From: a virus
Reading direction: 5' to 3' (one strand)
DNA: 24,947 nucleotides
IMG/VR virus record: IMGVR_UViG_3300008108_000769
Location: 1 to 24,947 of that record
This document shows, piece after piece, positions 8,801 to 19,600 of this stretch. Made by a program: the position numbers and the translations under genes. The stretch's first letter is position 1, and each line of letters begins with the position of its first letter. Below the pieces are notes generated by a model. That model was given only the letters and a program-made list of their open reading frames with translations, searched no databases and had not been told where the DNA came from.

Positions 8801-11648
8801 TTCCGATGGTAGTGGTGGTTCATCTGGTACAACCGGTACATCTGGTAGCTCTGGTACAACCGGGTCAGCGGGTTCTTCCGGTTCTTCTGGTACATCTGGT
8901 TCATCCGGAGAAGATGGGTCATCTGGAACATCAGGAAGTTCGGGTTCATCTGGCTCTGCAGGAACTTCTGGTACAAACGGTTCAGCAGGTTCTTCTGGTA
9001 GTTCTGGTTCATCTGGAACCGCAGGAAGTAGTGGAAGTAGTGGCTCATCTGGTTCATCTGGTAGTAGTGGTTCAACTGGTTCTGCAGGAACTTCTGGTTC
9101 ATCTGGAAGCAGTGGCACATCTGGCACATCTGGTACCGATGGTACATCTGGCAGTAGTGGCACGAGTGGAAGTAGTGGCTCATCTGGTACAACCGGTTCA
9201 TCTGGTTCTTCTGGAAGTAGCGGAAGCAGTGGAAGTTCAGGGGTAGATGGAACATCAGGAACTTCAGGTTCATCTGGTACATCTGGTAGTTCTGGTACAA
9301 CTGGTTCATATGGTACATCTGGAAGTAGTGGCTCATCTGGTAGTAGCGGCACATCTGGTAAAGATGGAACATCGGGTTCATCTGGAACATCTGGAAGTAG
9401 TGGTTCATCCGGGTCATCTGGAACTTCTGGATTAGACGGAACTTATTTTGGTTCTTCAGGAACTTCGGGTACTTCTGGCTCATCTGGAAGCAGTGGCACA
9501 TCTGGTACATCGGGTTCTTCTGGAACAAGCGGTGTTGATGGAACATTCTTTGGAAGTAGTGGTACATCCGGTGAATCTGGTACATCGGGTTCATCAGGAT
9601 TAACAGGAACTTCTGGTACAACTGGTGTTGATGGTTCATTTGGAACATCTGGTAGTAGTGGTATCGATGGAACATTCTTCGGTAGTGCTGGTACATCTGG
9701 TTCTTCTGGTAGTAGTGGCACATCCGGTTCATCTGGTTTATCTGGTACCGATGGTACTTCGGGTAGTTCCGGTAAAGATGGAACATTCTTTGGTTCACAT
9801 GGTACTTCGGGAACATCTGGAGAAAGTGGCACTTCGGGTACATCAGGTTCTTCTGGTTCATCTGGTAAAGATGGCACATCTGGTACATCTGGTTTAGACG
9901 GAACATTCTTTGGTTCACATGGTACATCTGGTAGTAGTGGTTCAACTGGTTCTGCAGGAACTTCTGGAGAAAGTGGCACTTCGGGTACATCTGGAGAAAG
10001 TGGCACATCTGGTTCATCTGGTTCATCTGGTACTTCCGCGGAAGGTTCATCCGGTACTTCTGGTTCTTCTGGAGAAAGTGGCACATCAGGAACTTCTGGT
10101 TCTGATGGCACATCTGGTTCAGCGGGTACATCAGGTAGTTCTGGTAAAGATGGGACATTCTTTGGTTCTTCAGGGACTTCTGGTACATCTGGAAGTAGTG
10201 GCTCATCTGGTACAACTGGTTCATCTGGTAGTGCTGGAACGGGTGGTACTTCGGGAGTAAGTGGCACATCAGGTAGTTCTGGTAAAGATGGAACATTCTT
10301 TGGTTCTTCAGGAACTTCTGGAGAAAGTGGTACAGCCGGTACATCGGGTAGTTCTGGACAAAGTGGAACTGATGGTAGTGGTGGTTCATCGGGTTCTTCT
10401 GGAACTTCTGGTAAAGATGGTACATTATTTGGTTCATCTGGAACTAGTGGAGAAAGTGGTACATCTGGAACCAGTGGAGAAAGTGGCACATCAGGAACTT
10501 CTGGTTCTTCTGGTACATCGGGTAGTTCTGGGTTAGATGGTACTTATTTTGGTTCATCTGGTACATCGGGTGTAAGTGGAACTTCGGGTTCTTCTGGACA
10601 AAGTGGCACATCTGGTGTGAGTGGAACTACTGGTACATCTGGTTCATCTGGTAAAGATGGAACTTTATTTGGAAGTAGTGGTACATCTGGTGAATCTGGT
10701 ACATCGGGCGTAAGTGGTACATCTGGAACTTCTGGATTAGGTACAAATGGTACATCTGGAACTTCTGGATTTGATGGAACATATTTTGGTAGTAGTGGTA
10801 CATCTGGTAAAGATGGTACAAATGCAACCGGTGAAGCAGGAACATCTGGTACATCGGGTACAACACCTCCAGGCTTTACATCGGGAACATCTGGTGAAAC
10901 TGGAACATCTGGTACATCGGGTACAACGCCTCCGGGCTTCACATCCGGTACATCGGGTAGTTCTGGAGAAAGTGGTACTGCTGGTACATCTGGTACAACT
11001 CCTCCTGGTTTCACATCTGGTACATCTGGTACTTCTGGAATAAGTGGCACGGCTGGTACATCTGGTACAACTCCTCCTGGTTTTACATCTGGTACTTCTG
11101 GACAAAGTGGTACATCCGGTACATCTGCACCTGGATTTACATCAGGTACATCAGGTACATCTGGGTTCCCATTAGCGGGTAATACCGAAGATGGTATCTT
11201 AACTTATAATGCCGTTTCATTTGGTGCAAACGTTGAATCGAATTTAACATTCAATGGTAGTACGTTAAGTGTAACTGGTAATGTAACGGTAACAACATCA
11301 TTAGCGGCAACTACATTCGTTTCGGCAACTACATTTAGAGAAACTTATGCAGACCAAGGGACAGGTGGAAGTGTAACAATAGACCTTTCAACCGGAAATA
11401 ACTTCAGAAGACAATTTAATACCAATTCAACCGTTACATTCACAAACGCACCGGGTTCAAACGCATTTGGATTTACATTAGTTACTGTGAATGCTGGAGC
11501 ATATACGATAACTTGGCCTGGTAATGTAGATTGGGCTGGTGGTAGCCAACCAACATTAACATCCGTTGGAACTGATATTTTGGTATTCTATACTTATGAT
11601 GGCGGTACTACATATTATGGATTTGTTAGTGGTAAAAACTTTAGTTAA
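5805..11648 (+). CDS. Giant tail fibre protein, C-terminal part (continuation of the 902 gene in another frame)
   Basis: The frame is open from 5805 and starts inside a repeat (ASVASGESF), so it has no start of its own. The first usable start codon is a GTG at 6234 without a ribosome site. Numbering from 5805: residues 1-400 continue the GDGRYITNV / SGSATASVA modules. About 406-473 is a domain with HNLG, YPMVQVY and IPGTIKSID motifs, seen in other phage fibres. About 474-704 is linker beta structure. Residues 705-1787 are a Gly-X-Y tract. Residues 1788-1947 form a tip with [20 protein letters not shown] and a final [17 protein letters not shown], a known style of phage fibre end. The stop is six bases before the next gene. 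The probable role is host contact at the distal end of a long trimeric fibre. The coding call is secure; the intact length is not, because repeats may be collapsed. Confidence 0.82.
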   Translation, partial: ASVASGESFIVITAKTGSQIGSEFTGSVGISGSLYASEFIFGDGRYITNVVAAAAPFIASGSATASVANGFDFRVITSATGSEIGSEFTGSVSVSGSLTADDLTARGFLFGDGRYITNVQAAAAPLIASGSATASVASGKFFQVVTGVTGSDIGTQITGSVSITGSLTASLFIGDGGGLFNIPPEAIENLELDKINSGSARAIIDPSKLDVNVPITAARYDGDGSGLFNIPAEALEDLQLDRIISGSVEAVISPNKGLEINTSVRIFSGSLAVSGGIFVTGSDVVLQSGSRYVGDGSGLRNINIANLAFETSILKSGSQFAEISPDLGFRVSTSSSIDGNLTVTHNISAVDITGSHAVFAPIVSGGLIGTYNFQGVGPTASAEYDMLRFDENRGYFVPQPETSLTETVSFSNISDLTIVHNLGILYPMVQVYATGSEDQIIPGTIKSIDEDTIQIKFAGLTSGHVVIGSGGSLINGTINGDRVFGEVLSASYARRAEVAVSVQGFDSASLASLSASLGDSSQYVRNNQTASMSVFSAVSSSYALTASFALNGGGGGTELFIYHTGSLVKSQTAKINFSGSGVDVISSGSDGVLVTINGGAAQSSQTASYILSTGVDGPLGMDSITFSRTASYALFALSTPSSDTSSFLQINTDQTINASLTISGSLGVSGSIMLGGIVSASYDEVVTWDPITKKLGYRNVAAAVGSSGTGGSSGSSGTSGFTGTSGSSGSSGSSGTSGSSGSSGVDGTSGSSGSSGSSGSTGTSGSSGSSGSSGSSGSSGSSGSSGTSGSSGSSGSSGTSGTSGTSGTSGSDGSSGTSGTSGSSGTSGSSGSSGTSGTSGSSGSSGTSGTSGSSGSSGSGGSSGSSGSTGSAGTSGSSGSGGSSGSSGSSGSSGTSGTSGSSGSSATSGTSGSSGTSASSGSGGTAGTSGTSGTSGTSGTSGTSGSSGSGGTSATSGTSASSGTGGSAGTSGTSGTSGQSGTSGTSGSSGSSGTSGSSGSDGSGGSSGTTGTSGSSGTTGSAGSSGSSGTSGSSGEDGSSGTSGSSGSSGSAGTSGTNGSAGSSGSSGSSGTAGSSGSSGSSGSSGSSGSTGSAGTSGSSGSSGTSGTSGTDGTSGSSGTSGSSGSSGTTGSSGSSGSSGSSGSSGVDGTSGTSGSSGTSGSSGTTGSYGTSGSSGSSGSSGTSGKDGTSGSSGTSGSSGSSGSSGTSGLDGTYFGSSGTSGTSGSSGSSGTSGTSGSSGTSGVDGTFFGSSGTSGESGTSGSSGLTGTSGTTGVDGSFGTSGSSGIDGTFFGSAGTSGSSGSSGTSGSSGLSGTDGTSGSSGKDGTFFGSHGTSGTSGESGTSGTSGSSGSSGKDGTSGTSGLDGTFFGSHGTSGSSGSTGSAGTSGESGTSGTSGESGTSGSSGSSGTSAEGSSGTSGSSGESGTSGTSGSDGTSGSAGTSGSSGKDGTFFGSSGTSGTSGSSGSSGTTGSSGSAGTGGTSGVSGTSGSSGKDGTFFGSSGTSGESGTAGTSGSSGQSGTDGSGGSSGSSGTSGKDGTLFGSSGTSGESGTSGTSGESGTSGTSGSSGTSGSSGLDGTYFGSSGTSGVSGTSGSSGQSGTSGVSGTTGTSGSSGKDGTLFGSSGTSGESGTSGVSGTSGTSGLGTNGTSGTSGFDGTYFGSSGTSGKDGTNATGEAGTSGTSGTTPPGFTSGTSGETGTSGTSGTTPPGFTSGTSGSSGESGTAGTSGTTPPGFTSGTSGTSGISGTAGTSGTTPPGFTSGTSGQSGTSGTSAPGFTSGTSGTSGFPLAGNTEDGILTYNAVSFGANVESNLTFNGSTLSVTGNVTVTTSLAATTFVSATTFRETYADQGTGGSVTIDLSTGNNFRRQFNTNSTVTFTNAPGSNAFGFTLVTVNAGAYTITWPGNVDWAGGSQPTLTSVGTDILVFYTYDGGTTYYGFVSGKNFS
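7917..11165 (+). repeat. Collagen-like Gly-X-Y tract, about 1,083 residues, X and Y mostly Ser or Thr
   Basis: Almost every third residue is Gly, giving runs such as [13 protein letters not shown]. The DNA is an imperfect 9-base periodicity (ggtacatct, ggttcatct, ggttcttct, ggaagtagt). Proline is nearly absent except in the GTTPPGFTS cassettes at the 3' end. From 9429 the tract is interrupted at intervals by DGT(F/Y/L)FG. Such tracts in phage fibres are expected to be rod-like trimers. Collagen triple helix is the default reading; a polyglycine-II type bundle is an alternative. Confidence 0.9.
8394..9967 (+). repeat. Three exact copies of a 38-base segment within the collagen-like tract
   Basis: The same 38 bases, starting ggtagtagtggttcaactgg and encoding [13 protein letters not shown], occur at 8394-8431, 9060-9097 and 9930-9967. 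Flanking codons differ between copies. Synonymous codon choice elsewhere in the tract is varied, so exact copies suggest recent internal duplication or conversion. Confidence 0.8.
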
Positions 11649-11653
11649 TAGTT

Positions 11654-12553
11654 ATGGGAATTTTTAGAAGATTAATAACATCAGCAGAAGGGGGACAAGA
11701 GTTCCCATTTATTATCAGAATTACTACAACATCTGCTAATACTATTTTTACTTTACCTATTGCTGATTATGCTGGGTTTACTCCTACCTTTACGGTTAAT
11801 TGGGGAGATAGTAGTTCTTCTACAATTACCTCATCAACTGATTTGGATAAAACGCATACATACGTTAGTGCTGGTACATATGATATTAGTATAAGCGGGT
11901 TTATGCCGTATTTTAAGGTTAATAATAATGCGGCGATTCGTCCTCTTATTGTTGCATTAATACAATGGGGTACTGTTGGATTGAGAGCAATTGATTTTTA
12001 TGGTTGTTCTAATTTAACAACTATTCCTGGTAGTGCTTCTTTAAGTGGAGTTGGTGGATATACTGGATTAGCAGAAGTTATTACCTTTGCTAGTTTTATG
12101 AGAAATACCGGATTAACATCAATCCCTGCGGATTTGTTTGCATATTCTCCAAACGCAACTACTTTTACCGATACTTTTACAAATACACCAATTACATCAA
12201 TACCTACGGGATTATTTGATGAAAACGTATCAGCTACAAACTTTGCAGCATGTTTTAGTACTTGTACTTCATTGAGTACTGTACCATCAACTCTTTTTGA
12301 TTTGAATATAAACGCAATTAGTTTTGCTTCAACTTTTAGAAACTGCTATGCTGTAACTCAACCTTTACAATTTACATATAATACTTCGGTGAGTACTTTT
12401 GTAAACGTATATAATATGGCAACAACTGCTAATGCAATGACTGGAACGGCACCCGATTTATGGAATAGAGTTCCTACTCCATTTGGAACGGATGCTTTTA
12501 GAAATTGTATAAATTTATCAAATTACGCTTCAATACCTACAATTTGGAAATAA
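11654..12553 (+). CDS. Putative adhesin with PKD-like and BspA-like leucine-rich-repeat regions (299 aa)
   Basis: Residues about 45-82 look like a PKD-type beta domain: FTVNWGD at 46-52 followed by HTYVSAGTYDISI at 68-80. Residues about 110-299 hold leucine-rich repeats of the BspA type with a period near 26, recognisable by TSIPADLF, TSIPTGLF and STVPSTLF, each followed by a Phe-rich strand and a Cys/Asn turn (STCTSL, RNCYAV, RNCINL). BspA-type repeats are common in bacterial and protist surface adhesins that bind host surfaces. There is no signal peptide, which fits a virion protein rather than a secreted one. The ATG lies five bases after the stop of the giant fibre and one base separates its stop from the chaperone gene, so it is probably co-translated with both. 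It is likely a receptor-binding or fibre-tip protein; this is inferred. Confidence 0.72.
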   Translation: MGIFRRLITSAEGGQEFPFIIRITTTSANTIFTLPIADYAGFTPTFTVNWGDSSSSTITSSTDLDKTHTYVSAGTYDISISGFMPYFKVNNNAAIRPLIVALIQWGTVGLRAIDFYGCSNLTTIPGSASLSGVGGYTGLAEVITFASFMRNTGLTSIPADLFAYSPNATTFTDTFTNTPITSIPTGLFDENVSATNFAACFSTCTSLSTVPSTLFDLNINAISFASTFRNCYAVTQPLQFTYNTSVSTFVNVYNMATTANAMTGTAPDLWNRVPTPFGTDAFRNCINLSNYASIPTIWK

Positions 12554-12554
12554 T

Positions 12555-12998
12555 ATGTATTTAAGAATTATAAATAACGAAATTCAATATCCGTATTCTA
12601 TTGAAAATTTAAAAACGGATAATAAAAATGTAACGTTCCCTTTGGAACTTACTGAAAACGATTTATTATCGTGGGATATGTATGAAGTAAGACAGACTCC
12701 TAAACCAAATAACTACACAAAAATAGTGTCCGAAGAAACTCCTATACTAATTGAAGGAGTTTATTATCAAAATTGGGTAATAACCGATGCAACACAGGAA
12801 CTAATCAATACACGAGTAGAAGAAAAATGGGCTAATATTAGAGATATTAGAAACGAGCTATTATCGGAGTGTGATTGGACTCAATTATCGGACATACCAA
12901 CTGAAATTAAATCAGTTTGGACAGAATATAGACAAAATTTAAGAGATATAACAAACCAAATAGACCCGTTTAATATTGAATGGCCAATAAAACCTTAA
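12555..12998 (+). CDS. Phage tail assembly chaperone-like protein (Phage_tail_APC type, 147 aa)
   Basis: The C-terminal half carries the hallmark of the Phage_tail_APC family (PF16778): RDIRNELLSECDWTQLSD at residues 96-113, then WTEYRQNLRDIT at about 122-133 and a closing WPIKP. The N-terminal half (about 1-90) is a small beta domain with a YYQNWVITDAT segment, as in many fibre-linked members. These proteins are encoded next to tail fibre genes and are thought to help fibre folding or assembly rather than to stay in the virion. The start at 12555 overlaps no gene but follows the adhesin stop by one base, with GGAAA just upstream. Its position between the adhesin and the second fibre set fits a helper for one of these. 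The family call is good; which partner it serves is unknown. Confidence 0.82.
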   Translation: MYLRIINNEIQYPYSIENLKTDNKNVTFPLELTENDLLSWDMYEVRQTPKPNNYTKIVSEETPILIEGVYYQNWVITDATQELINTRVEEKWANIRDIRNELLSECDWTQLSDIPTEIKSVWTEYRQNLRDITNQIDPFNIEWPIKP

Positions 12999-13013
12999 AA
13001 GAAGGATTCGTTT

Positions 13014-13022
13014 ATATTTATA
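13014..13022 (+). promoter_or_regulatory. ATATTTATA motif before the 93-residue gene (possible promoter)
   Basis: The nonamer lies in the 49-base gap after the tail chaperone gene, 25 bases before the ATG at 13048. It would drive the small genes and the S74 fibre. Confidence 0.35.
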
Positions 13023-13047
13023 CCTATAACAAAAGTAAGCAGGTAAA

Positions 13048-13329
13048 ATGGTAATACACAATCCCATATTTTCGGGTTCAATTTCACAGGATAGAAATTT
13101 CGCTTTTGCGGATTTAAGCGGTTCGTTTACAGGTTCATTGACGGGTTCTTTTAAAGGAACTATCGATGTACAGCAGGCATCATTTGATAACCTAAATGTA
13201 AATAACCGATTATCCATAACTGGCTCGGTAATTTTGACGGGTTCTATGAACCTAACTGCGGGTGGATATTTAGTAGATGGAGTAGATGTACTAGATACCT
13301 CTTTAGCATATGCTATTGCTTTAGGATAA
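13048..13329 (+). CDS. Small fibre-like virion protein (93 aa)
   Basis: This short protein consists of FTGSLTGSFKG and SITGSVILTGSMNL strands, the same style as the first fibre around residues 75-105 (FTGSFTGS...). It has no Gly-X-Y tract and no tip domain, so it may be a short relative of a fibre head or an attachment piece. The ATG at 13048 is preceded by AGCAGG and by an ATATTTATA motif at 13014-13022, which suggests a transcription start in this 49-base gap. The stop lies 13 bases before the next gene. I cannot name a family. It is clearly not a fragment of the neighbouring fibre, since both ends are intact. Confidence 0.68.
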   Translation: MVIHNPIFSGSISQDRNFAFADLSGSFTGSLTGSFKGTIDVQQASFDNLNVNNRLSITGSVILTGSMNLTAGGYLVDGVDVLDTSLAYAIALG

Positions 13330-13342
13330 AATAAAAATATAG

Positions 13343-13675
13343 ATGGCAAACGTATTTAAAAATAGTATTACAGGTTCAATCGGAACATCGAATACAATAG
13401 TGTATTCAGTTCCATCTGCAACCACTACTACTATTATTGGAGTTAATGTTGCAAATGTAGCAACACAAAATATATCGGTAAGTGTTAGATTGACGGATAC
13501 TTCGGCAACTAAAACCGTATATTTAGTAAAAGATGTACTTATTACCCAAGGGTCATCAGTAGTTCTTGTAGGTGGCGAACAAAAAATAGTTATGGAAGCA
13601 ACAGATACTTTAGCAGTAGTATCATCTGTGGCATCGTCTGCAGATGTAATCATTTCAGCGTTAGAGTTATCATAA
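13343..13675 (+). CDS. Small beta-rich virion structural protein (110 aa)
   Basis: The sequence follows a pattern I associate with small structural proteins of environmental T4-like phages: a variable N-terminus (MANVFKNSITGSIGTSN), then Y-S-V-P-S-A-T-T-T-T-I-I-G, an NVATQNISVSVRL strand, YLVKDVLI, a GSSVVLVGGEQKIVM hairpin and a closing ASSADVIISALEL strand. All of it is consistent with a single beta-sandwich. The opening strands resemble residues 15-60 of the protein at 56-865. It sits 13 bases after one small gene and 18 bases before the S74 fibre, so a connector or baseplate decoration role is plausible. The function is not known. Confidence 0.72.
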   Translation: MANVFKNSITGSIGTSNTIVYSVPSATTTTIIGVNVANVATQNISVSVRLTDTSATKTVYLVKDVLITQGSSVVLVGGEQKIVMEATDTLAVVSSVASSADVIISALELS

Positions 13676-13693
13676 AAAAAGTAAATTAGGTAG

Positions 13694-16600
13694 ATGAGTA
13701 GTTTTATAGGTATTGACCCAAATGGATTAAATCAAGTAAGTTCTAGCGTAATATCACTTTATGTTAGTGGAAGCCCTGTTATAAGTGCTTCCCCAAATTC
13801 AATTAGTATTGTAAACGCGATACCTTTTTCTGCTTCTAAAATTGAAACATCAATAATCGATACTCCAGCATCAGAAACACTTACAATTAATGCAAATACA
13901 TTAATAACTGGGTCGGTATCGGCATCAATATTTAGAGGAGATGGTAGTGGACTATTTAATATACAAGCGGATTCGATTGGTGATATCAATAGAATAAAAT
14001 CAGGTTCTGCAGTTGCACAAATTTCACCTAATAACGGATTGGTAGTAAATGTACCAACAAATATAAGTGGTGGATTAACTCTAACTGGAAATGCAAATGT
14101 AACCGGTAATGCAAATATAATTGGTAATATTAATGTTAGTGGTAAGATTACATCAACTGAAATAAGTACAACATTTATTTCATCATCCGTAATTTATTCA
14201 TCTGGTTCAAATAAATTTGGGGATGCTACATCCGATAGACAAGAAATCACAGGTAGTTTAAACATAAGTGGTTCTATATTCGTTGGAACTCCTGATACGA
14301 TACCAACCGATAACACAACAAATGAAGTGTTGGTATTAAATACAACTACTGGTAGAGTTAGTAGAAGATTTGCAGCAGCAACTTCTGGTACTTCTGGTAC
14401 ATCTGGAACAAGTGGCAGCTCTGGTACAACTGGTTCTGCGGGTTCTTCAGGAACTTCAGGTAGCTCAGGTTCATCTGGTTCTTCTGGAACATCAGGTTCT
14501 TCTGGTAGTTCTGGTTCTTCTGGAACATCCGGGTCATCTGGTACCTCTGGTTCATCTGGAAGTAGTGGTACATCTGGTAGTTCAGGTAGTTCAGGTTCTT
14601 CTGGTAGTTCAGGTAGTTCAGGTTCTTCTGGTACATCGGGAAGCGGTGGTTCATCGGGTTCATCTGGTTCATCGGGAACATCAGGTTCTTCTGGTTCATC
14701 TGGAAGTTCTGGTTCATCAGGAACTAGTGGAGTATCCGGTAAAGACGGTTCTTCTGGTTCTTCTGGTAAAGATGGTACATCTGGTATAAGTGGCTCATCT
14801 GGTAGTTCAGGTACTTCCGGTTCATCTGGAACATCTGGTAGTGGAGGTTCTTCTGGCTCATCGGGAAGTTCTGGTATATCGGGAGGAACGGGTACACCTG
14901 GTACTTCTGGTTCATCTGGTACATCCGGGTCATCTGGTACTTCTGGTAAAGATGGAAGTAACGGAACATCTGGTTCATCTGGTACTTCTGGTAGCGGAGG
15001 TTCATCTGGTCTAACTGGAGCAGGTGGTGGTTCTGGTACTGCTGGTAGTGGGGGAACGAGTGGCTCATCTGGTAGTTCTGGTTCTTCTGGAAGTAGTGGC
15101 ACATCTGGTTCATCTGGTTCTTCTGGTAGTAGTGGAGTAGGTGGAGCGAGTGGCAGTTCAGGTTCATCGGGTAGTTCGGGTACTTCTGGTTCATCTGGAA
15201 GTTCTGGTACATCTGGTTCATCTGGTACAAGTTCAACGGGTGGTACGGGAGGTTCTGCAGGGTCTTCTGGTAGTTCAGGTACTTCTGGTTCATCTGGTAC
15301 TTCTGGACAAAGTGGAAGTAATGGAAGTAGTGGTACATCTGGTAAAGATGGTGCAGTAGGTACATCGGGAAGTTCAGGTTCATCTGGTTCTTCTGGAGTA
15401 TCTGGTAGTAGTGGCACATCTGGTAGTAGTGGAAGTTCTGGTACAAGTGGAAAAACTGGAGCAGATGGCACGAGTGGTAGTTCTGGTACATCCGGGTCAT
15501 CTGGAACAAGAGGCACCGGTGGTAGTTCAGGCACATCAGGTTCATCTGGAGTATCCGGTTCATCCGGAAGTAGCGGTACTTCTGGTTCATCTGGAAGCAG
15601 TGGCTCATCAGGCAGTAGTGGTTCATCTGGAACATCTGGAAGTAGTGGTTCATCCGGGTCATCTGGAACATCTGGTACACAAGGTACATCTGGTTCATCT
15701 GGATTATTAGCATTAACTGGTACAACTGATAATGGTGTAATTACATTAAACGGAACTGCACCAAATGGAACGGTTGAAAGTAATTTAACTTTTAATGGAA
15801 CTTTATTGACAGTTACTGGTAATGCGGTTATTACCGGTGACTTGACAGTTAGTGGTACAACAACTACAATTAATACTGAAACAATCCTATTAGCGGATAA
15901 TATTATAACTCTTAATTCAAACTTCACAACTGGCACACCAACTGAAAATGCGGGTATTGAAGTTAGAAGAGGTTCATTATCAACTGTTTCATTCTATTGG
16001 GATGAATCAAATGATAGATGGACAGCAGATAACACTTTATCAGTAAGTGGAAATGTAGTTTTGAGTGGTACGATTGATACAGGACAAGGTGCAACCGAAG
16101 TTTACTTAATGAATCAGAATATAAGAACAACTGATTCTCCAACTTTTGCTGGACTTACACTTAATGGTGATTTAACTTTATCTTACACATATCCAAGAAT
16201 TAATTTAACGGATACTAATAATGATTCCGATTATTCTATTATAAATGCGGATGGTTCGTTTGTTGTTTATGACGTAACAAATAATGCAAATAGATTTACA
16301 ATATCAAACACAGGCCTTTTAACGCATAGAAGTATAACGGGTGGTACTGCTGGTAGTACTGTGGCGGGTCATATCAAAAACTTCTCATTAGGTGGCGGAA
16401 GTTACAATAGTACATGGAATAGTGGTAATTCGGTAATGTTGTATATTGAAGGATATTCAAATGATGCAGGCGATAGTGTTTATCCAGTTTATATTGAAGA
16501 TGAAAATAATATAGTTGATTTTTATTTATTCTCTGGAACTGACCAAAGTTTAGGTACAAAACAGGCTTACATAGCAGGTAATACTGGTATAGGTACTGCA

Positions 16601-19600
16601 CCAAATAATTCATATAGATTAAATGTTGGTGGTTCAATTAATATACCAAATGACGGATTATTATCTGTAAATAATGAACCAAACACTTGGGGAGCAAGAT
16701 TTAGAACAACTACTTCTACTACAAATTTAGGAGCACAACTTAAAAATATTATTTGGACAGGTGGTGGTACTAATGAAGGATTTGCCGTAAGTGGAGTTGG
16801 TACTGGTGGAGCTGCATTAGAAGTTAGAAATGATGGTATTGTTTGGGCAAAGAGTTCAGTATATTCAAATGCAGCCGGAAATGGTGGGGCATTTTATTTA
16901 TCGGATACAGCGGCTGGTATTTATAGAGATAATACCTATGATGTAACCGTTATACAAAATAATTCATCTGGTAATATATTAAACTTAGCAAGTGCCGGTG
17001 ATGTTCGTGTAAGTATTGATTCTAATAATAATGATACCGGTGTAAGATTTATAGTTGGTAATAATGCAATTAAATCAACGAATGAATTATTCTCTGTAAA
17101 TGAAAGTGGTGTCGCATATGCATCTTCTGATTTTAGAGCACCAATATTTTATGATTCCGATAATACATCATATTATACCAATCCATTATCAACATCTAGA
17201 TTAAACGCATTACAAGTAAATAAAACTTATCAGAACGAACAATATATTGATGTTCCTGGTACATTTAATGGTAATAGAAGATGGGTAAGATTTAGTATTA
17301 GTAGATTCAATAGTGGTGGTTCACCAGTTAGACTTTCTATATCTCGTGCAATTAGTGATAATGGTAGTAACCCGTATGGTGGTTGTACTGCGGAATTTGT
17401 AATAAATTCTAGAGAATGGCATAGTGGGCAAGAAAATATGTGGTATTTCTATACTGAACATGGTTCTTACAACGCTAACCAAAATCCATATGGATATTAT
17501 ATCTACCAAGCTGGTCCAAGAGATTTAGCCGGTAGTGGATATTGGTTCTATATGTTATTATTAGATGGAGTTCGTTATAGAATGTCTGTATCTGCGGACA
17601 TGAATTTCAATAATGATAACATTGGTTCAATTGAATATAGTGTAGCTGATCCGGGTGGTGTACCAAGAGTTCCACTAGGTTCTGGTGTAATTGGTAACAA
17701 TACAACTTATAATCAAACTACATCAACATATGCAATGCATAGTATTATGTATGATTATGATGATAGAAACTATTATATTGACCCAAATAGTACTTCAAGA
17801 ATTAGAAAAACTAATTTAGTAGCAAGTGGTACGAGTTGGGATGATGGATTGAATTTATATTCTTCTGATGAAAGTAATAGATGGAACTTATTAGTTGATA
17901 ATGGTGCATCCGATTATTTAAGATTTGCGTATAACAACTCCGAAGATTTTAGATTACAACCAGATGCGACTATTTCGTATAATTCAATGTACGCACCAAT
18001 TTATTATGATTTAGATGATTCAACATATTATACAAATCCTGCAAATGGCGGATTTGTACTACAAGGTGGGTCATCAAATCGAGTTAAATTCTACACAAAC
18101 GATAGTGGGTTTAGAGTTCAAAATCCAGAAGGTAATGGTGTAAGTGATGTAAGGTTAGGAGCAGCTTGGGGAGCACCTGGTGTATATTCATCAACGTATT
18201 TAATGTTGGGTTCTGAAAACTATGTTGAATTTAGAATTGGAAACTCACAAAAAGGATATATGGATAGTTCATCTAACCTATATTCTTTCGGTTCGGTTCG
18301 TTCTCCAATTTATTATGATTACACATCTACTGCATATTATTTAGACCCGGCATCTACATCTAATCTGAATGAAGTTTACGCTTATTCTTATAGAGGTAAT
18401 GGTAACGTTGATACTGGATATTTCTTAAATCCAGCTTCAACCGCAACATCTTTAAGAATTCAAGGTGGTATTAAACAAAGAAATATTGTTGGTAGACCAT
18501 ACGCAGTTTGGGGTGCAACTGGTGCAACCGGTGCCGTAATTATTAAATTCCCTGGTGGAACCGGTAACTATGGTATGATTCACGCCGTAATTGACATTTA
18601 TGAATATAATGGAAATGCGGCAGCAACTGTAATTGTTGGTGGACATAACTGGAATGGTGCGTGGTATAACTATAACGCAAACGTAGTAGGATATACTGAT
18701 AAGCAAGTTAGAGTTGGTGTTAAAGATGGTAGATATTGTATCGTAATTGGTACTGGTGGTTCTTCTTGGTCTTATGGACAAGTTGTTCTTCGTAAAATAC
18801 AAAATGGTACATATTACGATGGTGTAATGGATGTTGCTGAAGGATATTCGGCGGCAATCGAATCTGATTCATATAGCTGGATTTCTGGTGACCTTCAGGT
18901 ATTAAGAAGTAGAGACATTTATGGTGTAAACTATGTACAAGCTCCAATATTCTACGATACAAACTCAACTTATTATTTTAATGGTGATAGTACAACTGCG
19001 ATAAGAACTCATGGTAGTTGGAGAGCAGACTCTTCTGGATGGGATGGTGAATATGCTGGAAAAATTCAATATCATAGTCCTGCTTCTACTAATAACTTCA
19101 ATCAAACGGAGCAAAATGGTAGAATGTGGTATAGTAACTATTTGGTAAGTAGAAATAGTGGTGGTTTGATGGGTGATTATAATAACGCAGGTACATCGGC
19201 AAAAGTAATTTGGACGATTGGTGAATCTTGGCCACTTGGTAATATGTACGGATTGGGTTATGAGTATGGAAGTGGATATGGACATCATTTGGCATTAAAA
19301 GATAATGGTACAACTTATTCTCGTTTAGGTTTTGCAGGTGGTGCATTTATTGGTGGTACTGTATCCGTTGGTGGTGCAATGTACGCTCCAATTTATTACG
19401 ATTCAAATGATGGTGGTTATTATGGTGATTTTGCATCAACATCTCGTACAAACTATATTGTTGGTAATAGAATTAAACTTGTTAATAACGTAAACAACGA
19501 ACCTCGTTGGGATTTCTCAGCATATGTAGTTGAGGCACAACATTGGTATGGTAACAACTCATCTATGACAATGTATATGGGTGAGGGTAGTAATACTATT

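Noticed and set aside
8041-9246. Plus-strand frame of His/Leu/Val-rich repeats inside the first collagen-like tract
   Set aside because: It is a shifted reading of the same repeat, with no start signal and no resemblance to a protein. The similar frames at 9625-11043 and 14370-15710 are rejected for the same reason.
7628-9352. Long minus-strand open frame rich in Pro, Glu, Asp and Val opposite the Gly-X-Y tract
   Set aside because: It is the mirror of the ggt-aca-tct type repeat on the other strand; any triplet repeat of this composition stays open there. There is no ribosome site or domain. The same holds for the minus-strand frames at 9443-10489, 10544-11050 and 14194-15936.
7917-11165. 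CRISPR-like or satellite array, suggested by dense short repeats
   Set aside because: There are no constant repeats with unique spacers. The periodicity is three codons and the frame is maintained throughout, so it is protein-coding repeat.
11166-11648. Diversity-generating retroelement target at a fibre tip
   Set aside because: No reverse transcriptase and no template repeat is visible in the window, so there is no support for this.
12991-13005. Small hairpin (CCTT...AAGG) after the tail chaperone gene as a terminator
   Set aside because: The stem is only four base pairs and no T run follows.
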